Shown piece after piece: positions 46,482 through 61,139 of a stretch of 64,000 nucleotides of DNA; position 1 is the stretch's first letter, and each line of letters opens with the position of its first letter. Source of the stretch: Brienomyrus brachyistius. Lineage: Eukaryota; Chordata; Actinopteri; Osteoglossiformes; Mormyridae. The DNA is taken from positions 20,756,461 through 20,820,460 of the forward strand of contig NC_064548.1 of assembly GCF_023856365.1 (NCBI RefSeq). The letters run 5' to 3'. Below the pieces are notes generated by a model. That model ran no database searches, had not been told where the DNA came from, and worked only from the letters and a program-made list of their open reading frames with translations. A program made the position numbers and the translations under genes.

Positions 46482-49400
46482 CTTCTTCACTTTATTAAAT
46501 ACACAATAATGTATCTATAATGTGTATATGATAAACTACATATAGTACTTTTCAATTATCCAGCAAGCTAATAAAATTATTTATAGGAATTAAACGAGTA
46601 TATTTATTAGGTATCATCTTTCTGCACACAGGACAAATAGGGCCTGATTGCTAGGCAACAGAAAAAGATCTCAGTGGTGATAGCTTACATGAGCCAGGGC
46701 TGTGGCAGAAGACGGTCTACAAACACAACCTGCTAACACTGACAGTATGTTTATCCATGATTATTTTGGTATTTTCTATCTATCCTGCAATAACAGACAG
46801 CTAACCCACGCCTCATGACGCCAAGTCAGCTTTCTGTCCTAAAGTCTGCTATTTGCCTGCATTCACAAGCACAGCTCACATGGATATCACGTTTCTTCAT
46901 TAGGTATAGCTTTGGGATAATACCATCTGATCACACAGGACAACTGGAAATATCCATTTATTAGCAGCAAAAAAAAAAACAAAAAAAAAAAAACATAGTT
47001 TTTCTTGATGACTGAGCATTTACTCCAAAACTCTTGAGCTCTTACAGTCAGAAAAGAATTAGAATCCGTACAGATGGAGCTTTAAGCCTGTTAAGCAGAA
47101 TTCTGAACTGCACCTTTTCTGATAACCAAGCATGTACATTCTGACATACGTGCAGAAACACTCACCCACACGTACTCCATCCGCACTTACGTGTACAAAG
47201 ACACAGACGTAAACACGAGCAGCTACTGTCGTGTAGCTTTCCCGGGTAGATAAACAATGCCGTGTGAGGTCGGACGTAAAATAGTTGACACAACGTCGTC
47301 CCTATGAGTTTTGCATGTTTTACAGAATAGATTAAAACAGAAATGAGCACAAGGCTGCAGGGTGACATTTATGAAGAATTACTGAACAGCCCAGTAGATC
47401 ACAACCAGATGATTCCTGGATCAGAGCCATGAGATAGCGGCACGTCCCACACATATGGGTCCAAACAGCATGCGAGAAAAAGAAGAAGAAGAAAAAAAAG
47501 AAGGTGTTAGTGTTCGACGGAACCTTCCAGACGCTCTGCTCCCACCAAAGTAAACTGTTATGACAGAACATGGTTAGTCACATGACCACCCTCCTTCAGA
47601 AGGTCTCATACTCTATTTACATTTTACAAAATAAGTTTCCCTGTCCTTGACTTTTATTTCAGTTTTTGCCGTGAATACTCCTTTAAATGCTCACATCTCT
47701 TTGAGTCTTCTAGGTAACAAAATGAACATTTCCAGCCTGCAGAAGACCATCACCGCGGACACTGTGGGGTAAATTACTGTCCTTCTTCACCACGCAACCT
47801 TTCACACAAAAATAGAAGAAGTTTTTGTTTGGCTAGTGTTGTTTGTGTATTGATACATGCCTGATGCGCCTGAATGATTAGAGCCTGTTTGATTGCATCT
47901 GGATTCCTGATGTTTATGTCTGGGGGAAACATGAAGATTCAAGATGAGCACTGAAGGAATGAGCTGTTAAAGCGAGCCGTCTGGACTCCAGCGTCTGCTC
48001 TCGATTATTCTGAAGGCTTGATGGATTCAACCAACCTGTCTCGCCATCGTGGACTCATGGTTTCCTCTCAGATGATGGCCAGGTCAGGAGAAGTGTAGCA
48101 GAAACCGCTAGTTCTGATGTAGCACATGAAACATGGCAGCAGTGCTAATTTGGGTGAGGATGGGCTGTTTCTCATGGGTTCCCTGCCTTGCACAGACACT
48201 CAGTCAGATGTCCTGTAAGCCCTTTGTGTCTTTTCCATGGTCAGACGCCTGCATTCCCCAGCGGGAGCAAAAAACTGTGGTCCCATGCAATACTGTCTGC
48301 TAAAGGAGTGATCAAGTATCACACAAAAGACACACAAAGGCACACGCACACACATGCACGCACATAAATGCCGAACACGCGGTGAAACTGCGACATTAAA
48401 TTATTCTCTTGGAAGATGCAGACCAAAGGGGTATAATATGAGATGATATTTGGTGACTTAAGGGGCTCGAACTTATTTAAAATGTGCTTGAAAATCTCTG
48501 TGGAAAAAGTCTTGGCATCTTAAAGCTCAGGGTAGCTGCCCAGAGTTACTGAGCTTCAGGATCTGAAAAGGCTCCATTCAGCTTCTTATCATGTAGCAAA
48601 ACGGCTGCAGCTGTATGTGCGACATGCGTCAGCAAGCGTGCTTATTGTTTGTTTGGTTATTTTGTTCGATCATTTGCTTAACCGACAGCCACACGTTGCG
48701 CCTTGCAGCTTGGAAGTTTTCACAGTATTCATCTGAATGCTAATATTCACCGAACAGATTTGGGTTGAAATGCTGGAACGGTAGTAGACCAGCAGAGCAC
48801 GTCCTGGCTTTTCTGCCGGTGACCTTTTGACCCCAATATGGCTCCTCCCTCTAATCTCTGCAGCAGCTTAAAAATGAACTATTCCTGTTGCAGAGTGGGT
48901 TGCATCACATGTCTCTTTGCATGTTGCAGGACGCATGTTCTTGCCCAGGCGTTTCCATTCCACCTGCACTCCTACTGTCTTGAGGGTCATTAATCTGTTC
49001 CACCTCTAACCATCCATGTCGTCTGTTTCACCCTGGTTTTGTAAGAAGGCCACGCCACTCCTGGTGCTGGCTAGCCTTGCTTCCCCAGGGGCATTGTGCC
49101 AGCTGCTATCAAGACCCTCCCCCCACAGCCACACGATGTCAAAATGTTTGTAAGATGAATAAGGTGGGGAGGAGGAAGGGTGTCATGTCTGATATTTACT
49201 GTTTTTCTAGGCGGTCAATTTCTATTCTCCAAAATAGTATCGGTGAACATTAGGCCCATTAACTAGATCTATTACACCAAATTTGTCTTCTTGTCTTCTA
49301 AAATTCTTATCGTATTAGTCATGTGTACAATATTGGACAAAGGAGGTTACATTCTCCAAGCACACCCGCGAATGGGCTAGCTTTATTTGATTAATGCAAC

Positions 49401-50060
49401 TCATTTTTTAATTTCATAATTATTCATGCAAATCACAAACCAGCTGTGAGACGCGAGGGTGTGTGCTCATCTTGGAAAAGAGGGTCAGGTGACCAGGGCT
49501 CTTCGTGGTGATTCGCTTATCCCTCCCACGCCTCTGCCTCTCCTGCCTCCTGGTCCCAGTGCCTCAGTCAGCTCTTACCCTGTTTATCCTTCTCAGCCTC
49601 CCTGCTGTCTTCCCTGACCCTTTCTCTGCTCAGGGTGTGAATCCCATTGAGGGACCCACCCCCCGCCCCCCCCCACTCCCCAATAAACCTTTTACTGTCT
49701 TCCTGCCTCCACGTTACAGGTTTTACTTGCTGTCATGCCCAGAGCTGCTGGCAAAACAGCCGTGGCATGCTTGGTCTGCGTTTTTCTTTAACAGAGAAAA
49801 TATTCTTGCAAAAAATGCCTCCCCATATAAAATACTTACCAACAATCAGCCAGTTGACATGTTCTCTTTGTTTTGCTCTGAAGCCTCTGGCTTTCTCCTT
49901 TAGCACAAAAATATACAGTTAGGTGAACTGGAGACTCTGAAATGCCTGCAGTATGTGACAGTGTGTGACTGTGTTTGCGTATGTGCTCTGTGATAAGCTG
50001 GCATCCCATTCAAGGTGTCCCATGACATGGGGTGTCACCACGGCCCAGTGGCTATGGACA
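46482..50060. other. Unique non-coding stretch
   Basis: No gene recognised. A-rich runs lie at 46970-46993 and a GAA-rich purine tract at 47477-47503. Frames at 49505-49922 are Pro-rich from C runs and have no domain. Confidence 0.3.
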
Positions 50061-50141
50061 ATTAATAATAATAATTACAATAATAGCAATAATACAATAA
50101 TAATAATATAATGAAATACAATATATTAATACAATAATAAT
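50061..50141. repeat. Imperfect (AAT)n array
   Basis: AAT-rich stretch with many interruptions. Confidence 0.85.
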
Positions 50142-50289
50142 TTGTTTGATGCATTATAAATACCTTGCCACAGTTAATAACAGCAGCCACTTCCTGCTAT
50201 GCGTAGGAAATCACCAAAATACTGCGTTAGCTATTGTGCGAGCTTATTTGGTGCCTGTCTAAAATGTACCGTGCTGTTATTGTTAAATA

Positions 50290-50560
50290 TAGCCAGTGCT
50301 ATAGGGAGTCTCTTATGAATATTCATTCACCAGTGAGACACTCACTTCTTTAGTCTGAAACGCATGCATTTCTGACCACCATTATTACAGGCCGAAAATA
50401 TATTCCAGGCGTGCCGGCTGATGAATATTCATGAGCCAGGGACACTGGGACTCTGTGTCAGAGCGGGAGACAGGGACAGGAAGAGATGGCCAGCTCACTG
50501 CAGTTAGCGTGCCATCGTCGTGCGGATGGATCCGAGGCACAGCAAGAATTAGGCCGTTTA
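50290..50560. promoter_or_regulatory. Candidate enhancer with paired POU-like palindromes
   Basis: Two perfect ATGAATATTCAT palindromes at 50315-50326 and 50421-50432 in complex, repeat-free DNA with GACCACCATTATTACAGGCC between them. Function inferred only. Confidence 0.35.
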
Positions 50561-52679
50561 CATACTTAATGAAATTCGATTGGAAACAGGTGATGGCGGA
50601 TCAACTTGAATCATGCTCCCCAATTTAAAGTGCACTTTTGTACTTTTTCGTTTTCGCCAGAATTTTTCTCTCCAAATCGCATCCGTTTCAGATGTTGCAT
50701 CTGCGGGCCGTTTTCCACGTAGCCTGAGCCCTGCTGTCGTCAGAGCAGAAGGTTACTTGGTGCGCCTTTTAAAAGCACACCAGAACACCATAATAACTAA
50801 TCAGCGTATAATAAAGATGCATATTTCCAAAATATGGATCCTGTTCAAAGGGGTATTTCCAGCAACACTGAACTTAAATCAGATGACAACGGCGCTCTAA
50901 ATGAGAGCAGTGCATCTTGCGGGTCACTACTGGTGTAATATCAGTGCAAAGCCACTCCCCCCCCCCTTCTGACTCTGAAATGGAGGCTGGCGTGATCTTA
51001 TTGCCCAATCCTACAACATGTTTCTCATTTTTTAGCGTTAATATTTTTCAGCCTCACCACATACCCATTTGGTGACACATTCCCAAGTCGAAAACGGCAC
51101 AGCAAGAATGCATCTTTAGTGTTTTATTTTTTTAAAAAAAAGGAGAAAAGAAAGATCAGTTATTACCAGGTCAGTTATTAGACTTCCATTCCCTCTATAG
51201 ATATTCCCTCAAAACCTCGCCTCAATCCTCCACTGAATTGCTCCTCGTCCCAAAATATAAATGCTCGCTTTTGGCAGATGCTGTGTAGGGACTGTCATAG
51301 CCAGAGCCCTAATAAAAATATAATTAGAGTCTCAGCGTGATTGAAGACACACATGAAAAGCTCATAGGCTGGAATGAGGAAGGATCATGTGACGTGTATC
51401 CTTTTCGCAGTAATATGAAGAGATCTCTCGTCACCAGCTAGAGCGTCTCGAGATGCCTGGCAGTTGGCGACTGCTTAGCAGTATTCATGGCTCTGTCCCT
51501 TTAGCCACGTTTTCGCTTGTCTTCATTTAGTGCTTGTGTCACGCACGCCTCCCCCGGGGATAGATTCTGGCCGGCAAGCTATCTGGTGTACGCTGGAAGC
51601 CACGGGACGCTGAACAGAAGGCCTCTGCAGACACCCAGCGGCACCTTCCCTGAGACCACGCTCCGAAATTCACGCTCTGGCGCTCCGTGTCCTGCATGGC
51701 AGGTTTACCCGGGATTAAAGCTCCGGCGAGCCTGTGAGCGGGCCGCGATGCAAGCGGGCGCCTTCATCTCGTTTATCCGCGTCCGCGTGACATTTCGGGT
51801 CCCCCTGAGTTCCATGCTTCATTCCTTTGCTTATTGGCTGCGGTCCTGGTACAGGTTGACATAATCTCCCAGTCAAGAAAGTCTTTCTTCAGGGACACTG
51901 TTTACCAGAAATCATGATCTGATTTTTGTACCCCTGTTAAAGCATCACATGACTTGAACTGTGATAGTGTTAATGATGTCACCAATAATACTGTCAATTT
52001 TCCAATAATGTTATTAACAACTGTATTGAACAAGACTTGGCTGAGTGATTAACATTTAATCTGATACAGAGTAATCAATTACCATCAGAAATATAAAGCG
52101 TCGCGTTTCTTTCTGTGGTCTGACACACAAATCGCACAGGAACAGAAAGCGTTCCTGCTCTCAGCGTCTGTAAAACTGCTGGTTGACCTTCACTTTAGCG
52201 TCAGTCACTCTGACGAGAGCCTCATACTGGACATTCAGCGATGGGCCTCTTTTTAATAAGCCATGAAGTCCGTTATCACATCTGGAGCTGTGGGCGGCTT
52301 ATTCCTTTCCAGAATTATGACCCTCTGAAGTTATAGACAGATATTTCTATTTGATATAAATGTTGATGCCTGGTTCATATACCGCTGTGCCTCTTCTCAT
52401 CAGTCCAATAAAACAAATTGTTGTACTGTGAGATGTGTATTAAATACAAGCCCTGTCCCCCCCCCCCCCCCACACCATTCTGCTTTCCAGTGGGTGGTTT
52501 CTCAGAAATCCTATGCTGTATGAAAAGGAGCATTGTGGGTAATGTCAAAAACGTTCACAAACTATAAGAGTTAAAGCTACCAGCAGGCAACTCTGCATCA
52601 CGAGTGAAATTAGGAGAGTTTTCATTTTGGTTCTGTAATGATACAGCAGTATTTAATATTAATGCCAACCATAGCAATC
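50561..52679. other. Unique non-coding stretch
   Basis: No gene recognised. A poly(C) run lies near 52457-52472. 51260-51400 and 52230-52330 are complex and may be regulatory. Confidence 0.25.
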
Positions 52680-53250
52680 GCATGAACAAGACATACAGTT
52701 CTCTGATTCTTCTATCTGCAGATAACTCCTTTCAGCTACGCTTTCCATGCAATAATTGGCCCGGGCAAATGGTAACATTCTAGCTCACTGAAACCAGTAT
52801 GAGGCTCTTAAAGGGATTTCCAACATGTATTTCTTTAATTCATCTGCCATTTATTAAAAAAAAAAATTGCTGGAATGAAACTGTTTTTCGACTTTGGCAC
52901 ATATGGTTTACAATCCATGCGATTCCTTACTGTCGAGCATTCTTTGATGCCGCCGAACACAGAGAGAATTATTAAATCACATCTCCCTCTTGTGTAATAT
53001 AAAACTGGGCTGCCGTTGTTGGTTTATGTGCAATCAATTTTGTGAATAGCAGGGTTCCAATTGGTGGTGCGTGCAATCAGTCCTTCCCTGGCACCAGATA
53101 CCCATTAGGCTCGGGTACTGCAGTAACACAAAATGAGCATGAGGTGTAAGGACTGTGTATATTTAGTCTAGCACCCATCGCAGATCAAAAGACAGAAAAG
53201 GAAGCCAAAAGCAACAGTTTACCACCCTTTGATCACAGTGGCATTTCTAT
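52680..53250. promoter_or_regulatory. Candidate conserved non-coding block
   Basis: Repeat-free and complex, with CAATAATTGGCCCGGGC, CTTTAATTCATCTGCC, GAATTATTAAATCAC and CCAATTGGTGGTGCG. No coding potential. Texture-based call. Confidence 0.3.
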
Positions 53251-56200
53251 TTATTGAACTTAGGAGGCAGCTAAAGGTCAGAATCAATTTCAGCACCTCA
53301 TACCAACTGCAGAATCGCTGTTGCGCGATATAATGCACAAAGAATGTGTATAGGAAGGTTAGGCCCGAGAGTATGAGGTTGTACCACTGTTCCCCGCAAA
53401 CCTACCATTGCTGCCAATCTCCCATTGGCCATTAGCGGTGCAAGATCATCTGACCGATGCATGACCATCAAATGCTAATTCAAAATAAAAGTTTTTAAAG
53501 GAAGGCTGACAGACGTATACTGATAAATTTAGCAGTCAAATTAAATTATTCTGATAGAATTAACCACATGTATTTACGACTGCAGAATCACCAGTCAAGG
53601 GACGTTTGAATGGCTGACCTTGGTACTTGAGAGTGACCTTGGACAAAGTAATGGGGAAGAAACTACATTTCCCTCTGTGTCATAAGACATGTTGTGAGGT
53701 GAACAGGTGGACATTATGTTTATCGTGTTATTTACCTGTATGTACATAACATTATTTATATTATCTACGCCTGTTTCATAGTGGCTTGTAATTCATGAAA
53801 CATAAGCCTAAAAATCCAAAAATATAATATCAAATGAAGAAAAATCACATCATGAAATGAGGGAAATGAATGACCTGGATTTAGGATTTTATCTTAGGAT
53901 GACTCGGACACTTCCGGAAAACCTCAATCACCGCCCGGCCCCCTGAAGCTCCACCGGCGACTCTCTTCGCAGCTCCTCTCGACTTCTCTCTATCCTTTTC
54001 ATCAAAAGCTACAAGCTTAGGATTTAATCCGGTACAGTTTCCGTGTCGCAGATGATGAAACACTCAACTCCATGGAGTTGATCATAATTGATGAAATCAA
54101 CCTCATTCGCTTGAAAAATACATATTTCTCAGATGATTCCCAAGTCTCCTTTTTAAAATAACGGACTCTCCCAAGTGAACCTGGACGGGGGAGACTACAA
54201 CAGGAAAAGAAATCTTATTGAAGCACTGAATCGTTTTATCACTGGATGTTTTCACAGTATAATTCCAACATTCAGCTCCCAAAATCCTCTATTCTCTGTA
54301 TCCATTAGAACTCGTGGATGGTCTTACCCTTTGAGCGATTCCCTGGATGAGGCAATGCGGGGACAGCCCAGGTCCAGACAGACCATAAGTCAGTGTCCCA
54401 GTGCAGCTTGGGGGATTAGTGGTGTGCATTACGGCACAGCTGGCCCCCGTCGACATGGGGTGGGCCTCGTCGAGGCTTCCTCCCCAGCCACTTGACAGGA
54501 AGCTGTTACCTGGCAGATTTTCAGACTAAGTTCTCCACAGGCATCTGCGTCTGAAGCCGCAGTGTCATCAGCACTGGAGTACCACTGAGAACATCAACTC
54601 AGATTTTCCCACTAATGTTTCTGAAACCCTGCACCAGGAAAACCACAGAATCCGTTAGAGAAATGTATATTTTTTTTCTGACATAATGAAAACCTGCCAA
54701 GTCTGTTTTGATTAAATAAAGATTAAATAAAGCAGTACTCCAGCTTTATCGGGGTTTCTGGCTGAGGCTTGGGAGTGCAGCGAACAGATCGCTGGCACTT
54801 CAAGGGCCTGGGCAGTGCTCAGCGTAGCAACATGTGCAAGTAAACAGCTGTCAGCCACTTGCTGGATGGGTGGCAGTCAGCTGGTCTTCCTAAAACTGCC
54901 CATTATCTAACCATCAGCACCTGGGATGCTTTAACTACAGGCCTGCGAATCTGCAGTTGGACGAAGAAATTAATTCATTCACCTTTATTTCACCTAATTG
55001 ATAGAAGACTCTCAAAAATGTTTACAACTATTGCTGACAAATGTCAAAGCAAATCGATACAAATCGTGTTTAAAATTGATCTTAAAGTACAAACGTTATT
55101 CTACAGATGTATGAATTCAGAGGAGAGCCTGAAATGGGTTTGAAGGCTATTATCTACATTACTTGTTCGGCGATTCACCTCCGATTTACCCAACAGGAAC
55201 CTGCTAAGAGCGCCGAGCTCTCAGGACGTCCTCTCATTTCCGAAATGATGACACACCCCCCTATCATTATGGACGTACCCAGGTATTAGTGCGTATTAGC
55301 GGGCCTTGCCTGAGTGGGGTCAGAATGAGACCGGGGCCTGGGGAGGGACTCCAAACCTCATCCTTCACTCCTTATCTGAGCATCGCCCTTGGTGTCACAT
55401 CAGGATGGCTGTCTTCTGGGCGCTACGGTAATGATGGCCCTGCTCTGCTGAGCCGTGGGGTCACATATTTCATCAGTGGGCAGAGTCCGCTTATACCGTG
55501 GCGTGACGTAGACGGTCTGCGGGGAGCCCTGAAGCTGTCAGAAAGGTGGCAATTAGAGCAAATAGCGACGGATGGCTGAGGCGATGCACACGCCCTCCTC
55601 TCCCCCGCACGGGCGGCTGTGACTTCAGCTTCCGTCCGTCTGCAGATGATAACCCTTCCTGTAGGTGCAGTGGCCCATAAATCAGCTGAGTGTCGGGATA
55701 CAGATGCTATCTGAGCCTTTGCTAGTGGCATGTATAACGGCTGGCGCTGCACTGCGATTAAAAACCGGACCTGGACTTTTGCCCGTACAGGCCCACCACA
55801 AATACCTACCTACAATAAATTGATCAGGGGCATCCCCACATTGGATTTTGTAGACTGAGGGGGGGGGGGGTCCCCACGATAAATAATGATCAGAATGGGG
55901 TCCTCCGTGATTCAATTTTTGAGCAGTGGGTGGGGGGGGGATGATGGGGGATGACAAATTTTGCTGCCTCACAATCCCATTGGCCCAAAGGAAATGCCTG
56001 GTCTGCCAGATGGCCAGTTGCGGCCAGTCATTACTGCAACGTCAAGACCTGGCCATCTTTCACTGGCTTGTGTAGCAGATGACGCATGTCTATGTACCTA
56101 GACGGTCATTCTTCCTGCCAATACTGACATGTTGTCCATAGTCATGCGTGGAATCTATAAACAGAAGACAAAAGTAGTAACATGAAAATGAGTGGAACAG

Positions 56201-59200
56201 TAATGCACTGCATCTGTGCCTCGTGGCTCCGTTCACTGTGAGGAAGTGGCTGTCGCCATGGAAACGGCTCTCGGCTCGCCTCTGGTCCCACTAGAAGGGC
56301 CTACAGGATGCCCAGCTTGCAGTCTTCAGGCAGAGACACCTCTTGAATTCAAGGTGATGCCACCACTGGCCACATGCACAAAGGTAGCTTTTTAATGTTT
56401 ACTTTTTAATATATACATGGAAATACACTTAAAATCTATTTACCAGCAAATCAACAAAATACAAACTCATTCACCAACCAGTGAGTATCTCTTTTTTATG
56501 GAGTAAAATTATGTTAAAATGGCAAAATACGCAACATGTGATATGCCTGGTCATATCTGTGATATTAGGGTGACAATCAGGTGTCACAATCAAAATTCAG
56601 CTCTGTTGATGTCAACAGACAACTTGTTTAATTGACACACACCTTGGAACTGGAATTACTAATTACTAGTAGTATCGCACATCGCAATTTATTGATGGAC
56701 TCCCGATAACTCGGAACCTGGAAATTTACAACCACCTACTTAAAAAACTACCGTAGAACAGCTGAACAAATGGATTTGTATTGCAAATTTACACATGGCG
56801 ATTCTCACAGACATGCCGGCGGAAATTAGTGCACAGTAAATCATGATGTGCACCTTGTGCACGGAATACCGGGGTCTCTTTGGCGTTACATCACCATCAC
56901 TCTCCAAAGCAAATCAATATATACTGCAATACGGAATCCTCTGCGGACACGAAAATCCTTCCAATATCAGCCTGGAAAATCAGTACCAACACAAATTAGC
57001 ACTATAGATGGTCAAGCTAGAGGAACAGATACTGATCTAAAACGTGTGTGGATTGAAGGTTCATAGGAGTTCAGTGGATGCCTTTGAGGTCAGCTGGAAT
57101 TCAGCAGGAGCGCCGTCCTACATTACAGCTACCCCCCCCCCCCCAGGGTTACACAGAGATACACTCAGAGATACACACTCCTGCTCTCTACCGTGCCGGG
57201 AAGCAGCGCCATCAATCTGCAGGATTTCACATCCTGACGCACCTGAACACTGTCAGTCAAGCTCCTCAGTGCTGCTACCAAATGCAGTGAACCGCAGCTT
57301 TGAGCTGGTCCCAGAAAATTATAACTTGGGCTCGACAGGCAAATTAGAAGCAGCTCCCAAACGCAGAAAAAAAAGGTGGAAAACTGATATCAAGTGTCAG
57401 CGTCGATGTGAAAATAACCTCCCTATATTGTGCCCACCCCCAACGCCCCCCGCCACTACACTGCCTCTGTACATGCAGGGGCATCTACCCTGATCCCCCA
57501 AACAAAGATTTTATAATAACTGGAAGCTGCTCACTGTTCATTGTCCAGAGCTGAATGAGCAGATGAGTAAGGATTTATTGCATTATTTAGTTTTTTAAAT
57601 GCCCATCACTTACAGCAAGCATGCTGAGGTTTTAGCCAGCAGTGACTAAGCAGCAACTGCGACTGTGAGAGTCAGATCAGGAAGTCAGTAAGCAACCACT
57701 CAAGACCTTAATCTTGACTTAATTCAATGACAATAATGACGTTCAAGAAAACAAATTAAGAAAAAATTTAAATATAAATCAAAATATTAATATCCATCCA
57801 TGCATTATATTTACCAACTTATTCAGTACATTCAGAGTTATCATTGTTATTTCTTGTGTATTATAGCATGATAGACCTGTGGTTTGTGATAAACAGAATA
57901 TGAAAATGTTCCTGCACTAAACACTCAACAACCTTGATGGTAACGAGGATCAACTAAAATCAGTGTTCCTGGCGATATTTCCAAACTAACTGGCATGCAG
58001 CGATATCTGTGCATATTTTTATGACAATGCAGAGGAAGGAGACCTTATAGCAACGAATATCAGAAGGCAATTTAAGGTAAAACTGAATCTAGCATTGATT
58101 ATTCTCCCATTTCATGGACGGTGGAGGAGTTCTTTCTGGGAGAGACCCAACCCTCAGACATTCCCAAATCGTGTGAAGAAAGGTCACCATTGTTCCCCGG
58201 GAGCACAGCATACAGCATGGAGAATTCGTTAAAGAGTCACATGCATCCTGCCATGACATAACTGGTGATCTGGGTTTTCAGGTGCATAACTCAAATTTGC
58301 CTCCAAGAATTATTACCTTTTGAATGAATAAAATGTGTCTCCCCAATACAGTAACGGACAATGGTGTATAAGGCCTTCAAAGTGCAGAGAGGCAGGCCAA
58401 GTTTCTAACACCAGTACCACTAAAAATTATATATTGGGTGAGGTGTAAGAACTGTGGCTTAAAGGATCCCCATTGGGATCCTTTGCGAGGAGAAGACAAG
58501 GGTAAAGTGTCCTGGGAGATTATATAATAAATAACTTCAGGTCCTGGAAGGTATGTAGTTCACTGTCACCCAAAATATGATGGGAGAAAGAAAAATGTGG
58601 TGGATTTAAAAATATATATTTCTTTATAAATATCTCTAAAATATCTACAAATTGTAATCCATTTTTCAGTCTGTTAATTTTTTTAGTATTGCTGAAGAGA
58701 GAATAAGATTAATCCTTAACCATCTGAAATTCCTTTGTTCCATTTCCTTTCTTGTACCATTCGCTACAGATACGATTATATCGTGTTTGTCTCAAGGGGG
58801 AGTCAGGTGTCAGGAGTTTGCGCTACTGATTAGTTCCACCTGTTCCCTGTTACCTGTGTATAGTATATATTTCTGTGCTCATTTCACCATCAGGATCCCC
58901 GGTCCCAAAACCACACATCAGCTCTGCAAGCTGGGGAAACTGTTCATTTATATACCCTAAAAAAGGGTCCTTTATTTTTCGTTTCAGGCCTTTCGTGTTG
59001 GCCCCTTTCTTCACCCGACACCGGCATTCCAGAAAAACAATCCCAGTAAATGTAACCATCCCTGCCTCATGTACTGTTGCCCGCTGTGACGACATCCAGC
59101 GTGTGTCACAGTACGGCGTCAGGGGCTTATAAATCTTACAGTTAAAAGGGGAACCTCTGGAGTAACAAAAGCAGAGATTGAGTTCTGCTTGTAATAACTG

Positions 59201-59615
59201 ATGACAAAACCTCTGTTGTCTTTGTGCGTTTAAACAGGCATTACCACATGGAATGTGTTCCTTTTTATATAAATAAATAAGTATTCCTGACTGTGCCCCA
59301 TTTCAATGGCTTGGTGAATCTGACTGTGAACTCTTCTGCCAAACTGCTAACTGTTCTCTGTATTTGTTTTGGTATCTACGGCCACAGTTCTGTGCTCCAA
59401 GAAAAACTGCAAATTATCCCTGTTTCTCACCCGCTGGCCCTCTCTGAAGGGCCTGACAATAAGGCATCCGTTGTTAATGTACAAAGGGGGGGAAATTATC
59501 TTTCCTGGAGTCTCCATGTTTCTCCGTAATCCCGCGACACAAAGACACTAGGGACCCCCTTTGTTTCGGAGCGCCTGCCTTAAAGCTGAAAGGGGGACAC
59601 AAAGCCCCTGTACTG
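53251..59615. other. Unique non-coding stretch
   Basis: No gene recognised. Frames such as 55289-55579, 55423-55752 and 57044-57493 have no known domain. G runs near 55860-55871 and 55930-55940 and a C run near 57131-57143 are simple tracts. Confidence 0.3.
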
Positions 59616-59775
59616 CCAGTAACGATTTAGGAAAGGAGTCATCATAATTAATTAGCGAGTTCCTTCAGAGTGACCTTTCCCTCCTTTTTACTTCCCGGTT
59701 TGTGTCTGTGAGCAGCGAGGCTTCGCTCACAAAGCACGTCTGTAATTACAGGATGCAAATGACATGTGTCTGCAT
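59616..59775. promoter_or_regulatory. Candidate conserved non-coding block with octamer
   Basis: CATAATTAATTAGCGAGTTCC, GTCTGTAATTACAGG and a perfect octamer ATGCAAAT (59753-59760) cluster within 150 bp. Confidence 0.35.
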
Positions 59776-60283
59776 GCGCGTGGAGCTTGCCAGCAGGCGG
59801 CCTGCCTTTATCAACCCCCACACACCTGTATCCCAGGGAGCCTGCGCCGGACAGCCCCCCCCCCGTTCCCCGGTCCTGCCTCCTCCAACTGTCTTGCGCA
59901 CAGGCGGCACACAGTACCAAGCAGCATGCTGGGGCACATCCCTGTGACACGGGTTACGTGCACCAGCTGGATGGAACAGGTGCATGGTGAGTTTGCTGTC
60001 AAAAGGCAACGTGCTCTTGGCTTTCCACCAAAGCGTGAGAATGGAAAACCTGTTTTCCAAACAGCTCCGCACCCCGAGTGACTGACTACCAAGGGGGAGT
60101 GAGCTTCAGCGTTATGAGCTGGTGAGGTTTCCACCGGCGCGTCCTGCCTCTCCCATGTGGCTCCGTGTCTCGTCATAGTTCCGCTGTTCTGCCGCTAGGA
60201 GCTGAGCTGAGCTAATCACAGCTTCCCGGCACTCCACCGAGGAATGCTGAAGGGGTTCTGCTGGTCTGCGGTACTAATTGTGC

Positions 60284-60368
60284 CATGCAGGCTTCTTCTG
60301 GGTCCCACCAGTGTGTGGTATGAAGTGCGTCATGCAGGCTTCCTTCTGGTGTGTGGTATTAAGTGCGT
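60284..60368. repeat. Degenerate tandem duplication
   Basis: CATGCAGGCTTCTTCTGG to GTGTGTGGTATGAAGTGCGT (60284-60330) is repeated as CATGCAGGCTTCCTTCTGGT to GTGTGGTATTAAGTGCGT (60331-60368); the second copy lacks about 9 bp. Confidence 0.75.
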
Positions 60369-61139
60369 TATCTTGCCTTTCGGTGCTGCTAAGTGGAAAT
60401 ATACCAGCATTCAATTTGTACCTCTGTCTGGGTTAACGGTGCCTGGATATTTTAACTATACCGCCTCATCGGTCTGTCTGCTCTTGCCAGGTTTTATAAA
60501 TAAACAAAAACATGTTTTATTAATTAATTTATGTGAAGAATATGCGTAGTGATTAAATATTTTAAGCGGCATCTCCAGTGTCTGGGAGAGCCGCCTCCGC
60601 TGGGTGCCCCGCAGATACGGGGGCGGGGCTTGTTCTTTCCCTGTTGAAGTATATGACCAGATGGACTTCTCATTCAGCTGGAATGGCGAAAACTGACTAA
60701 TAATAACAGTAGCGGCTCCCGAGCCATGCGCAGAGAGCCACAGAAATGTGAATGTTCAGACAGTTCTAACCTGAGCCCATGGCCCCCGGGGCAGCGGGCA
60801 TGTGAATAAAACTTCCAGAGACATTTAGCGATGTTTCTAAAAACTATAGTGGGACACAGAAACACAGTTTTAGCTTCTTCACGTCTCTGCAGTCACCAGA
60901 CCCCTTGGGAGCAGCGTGACAAGATGTGTCTTCAGCATGTGTAATTATTCAATATGGGAAACTGGCATTCCTGTCATTAAGCTCCATCTGCACAGGCTGT
61001 GGCATCCAGGACAGGAAGTGACACTCCTGACCTCGAGCAAACACAAAGGAAAGAGTTTCGCCGAGGGGACGGACCTCAGGTCTGGTTTCTGTGTCAGATG
61101 TGCGCCTTTGGGCCAATGGATCCAGCCCGAGATGTATCT

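Noticed and set aside
57044..57493. 149-codon plus-strand frame
   Set aside because: Pro-rich from C runs, no known domain, no promoter or splice context.
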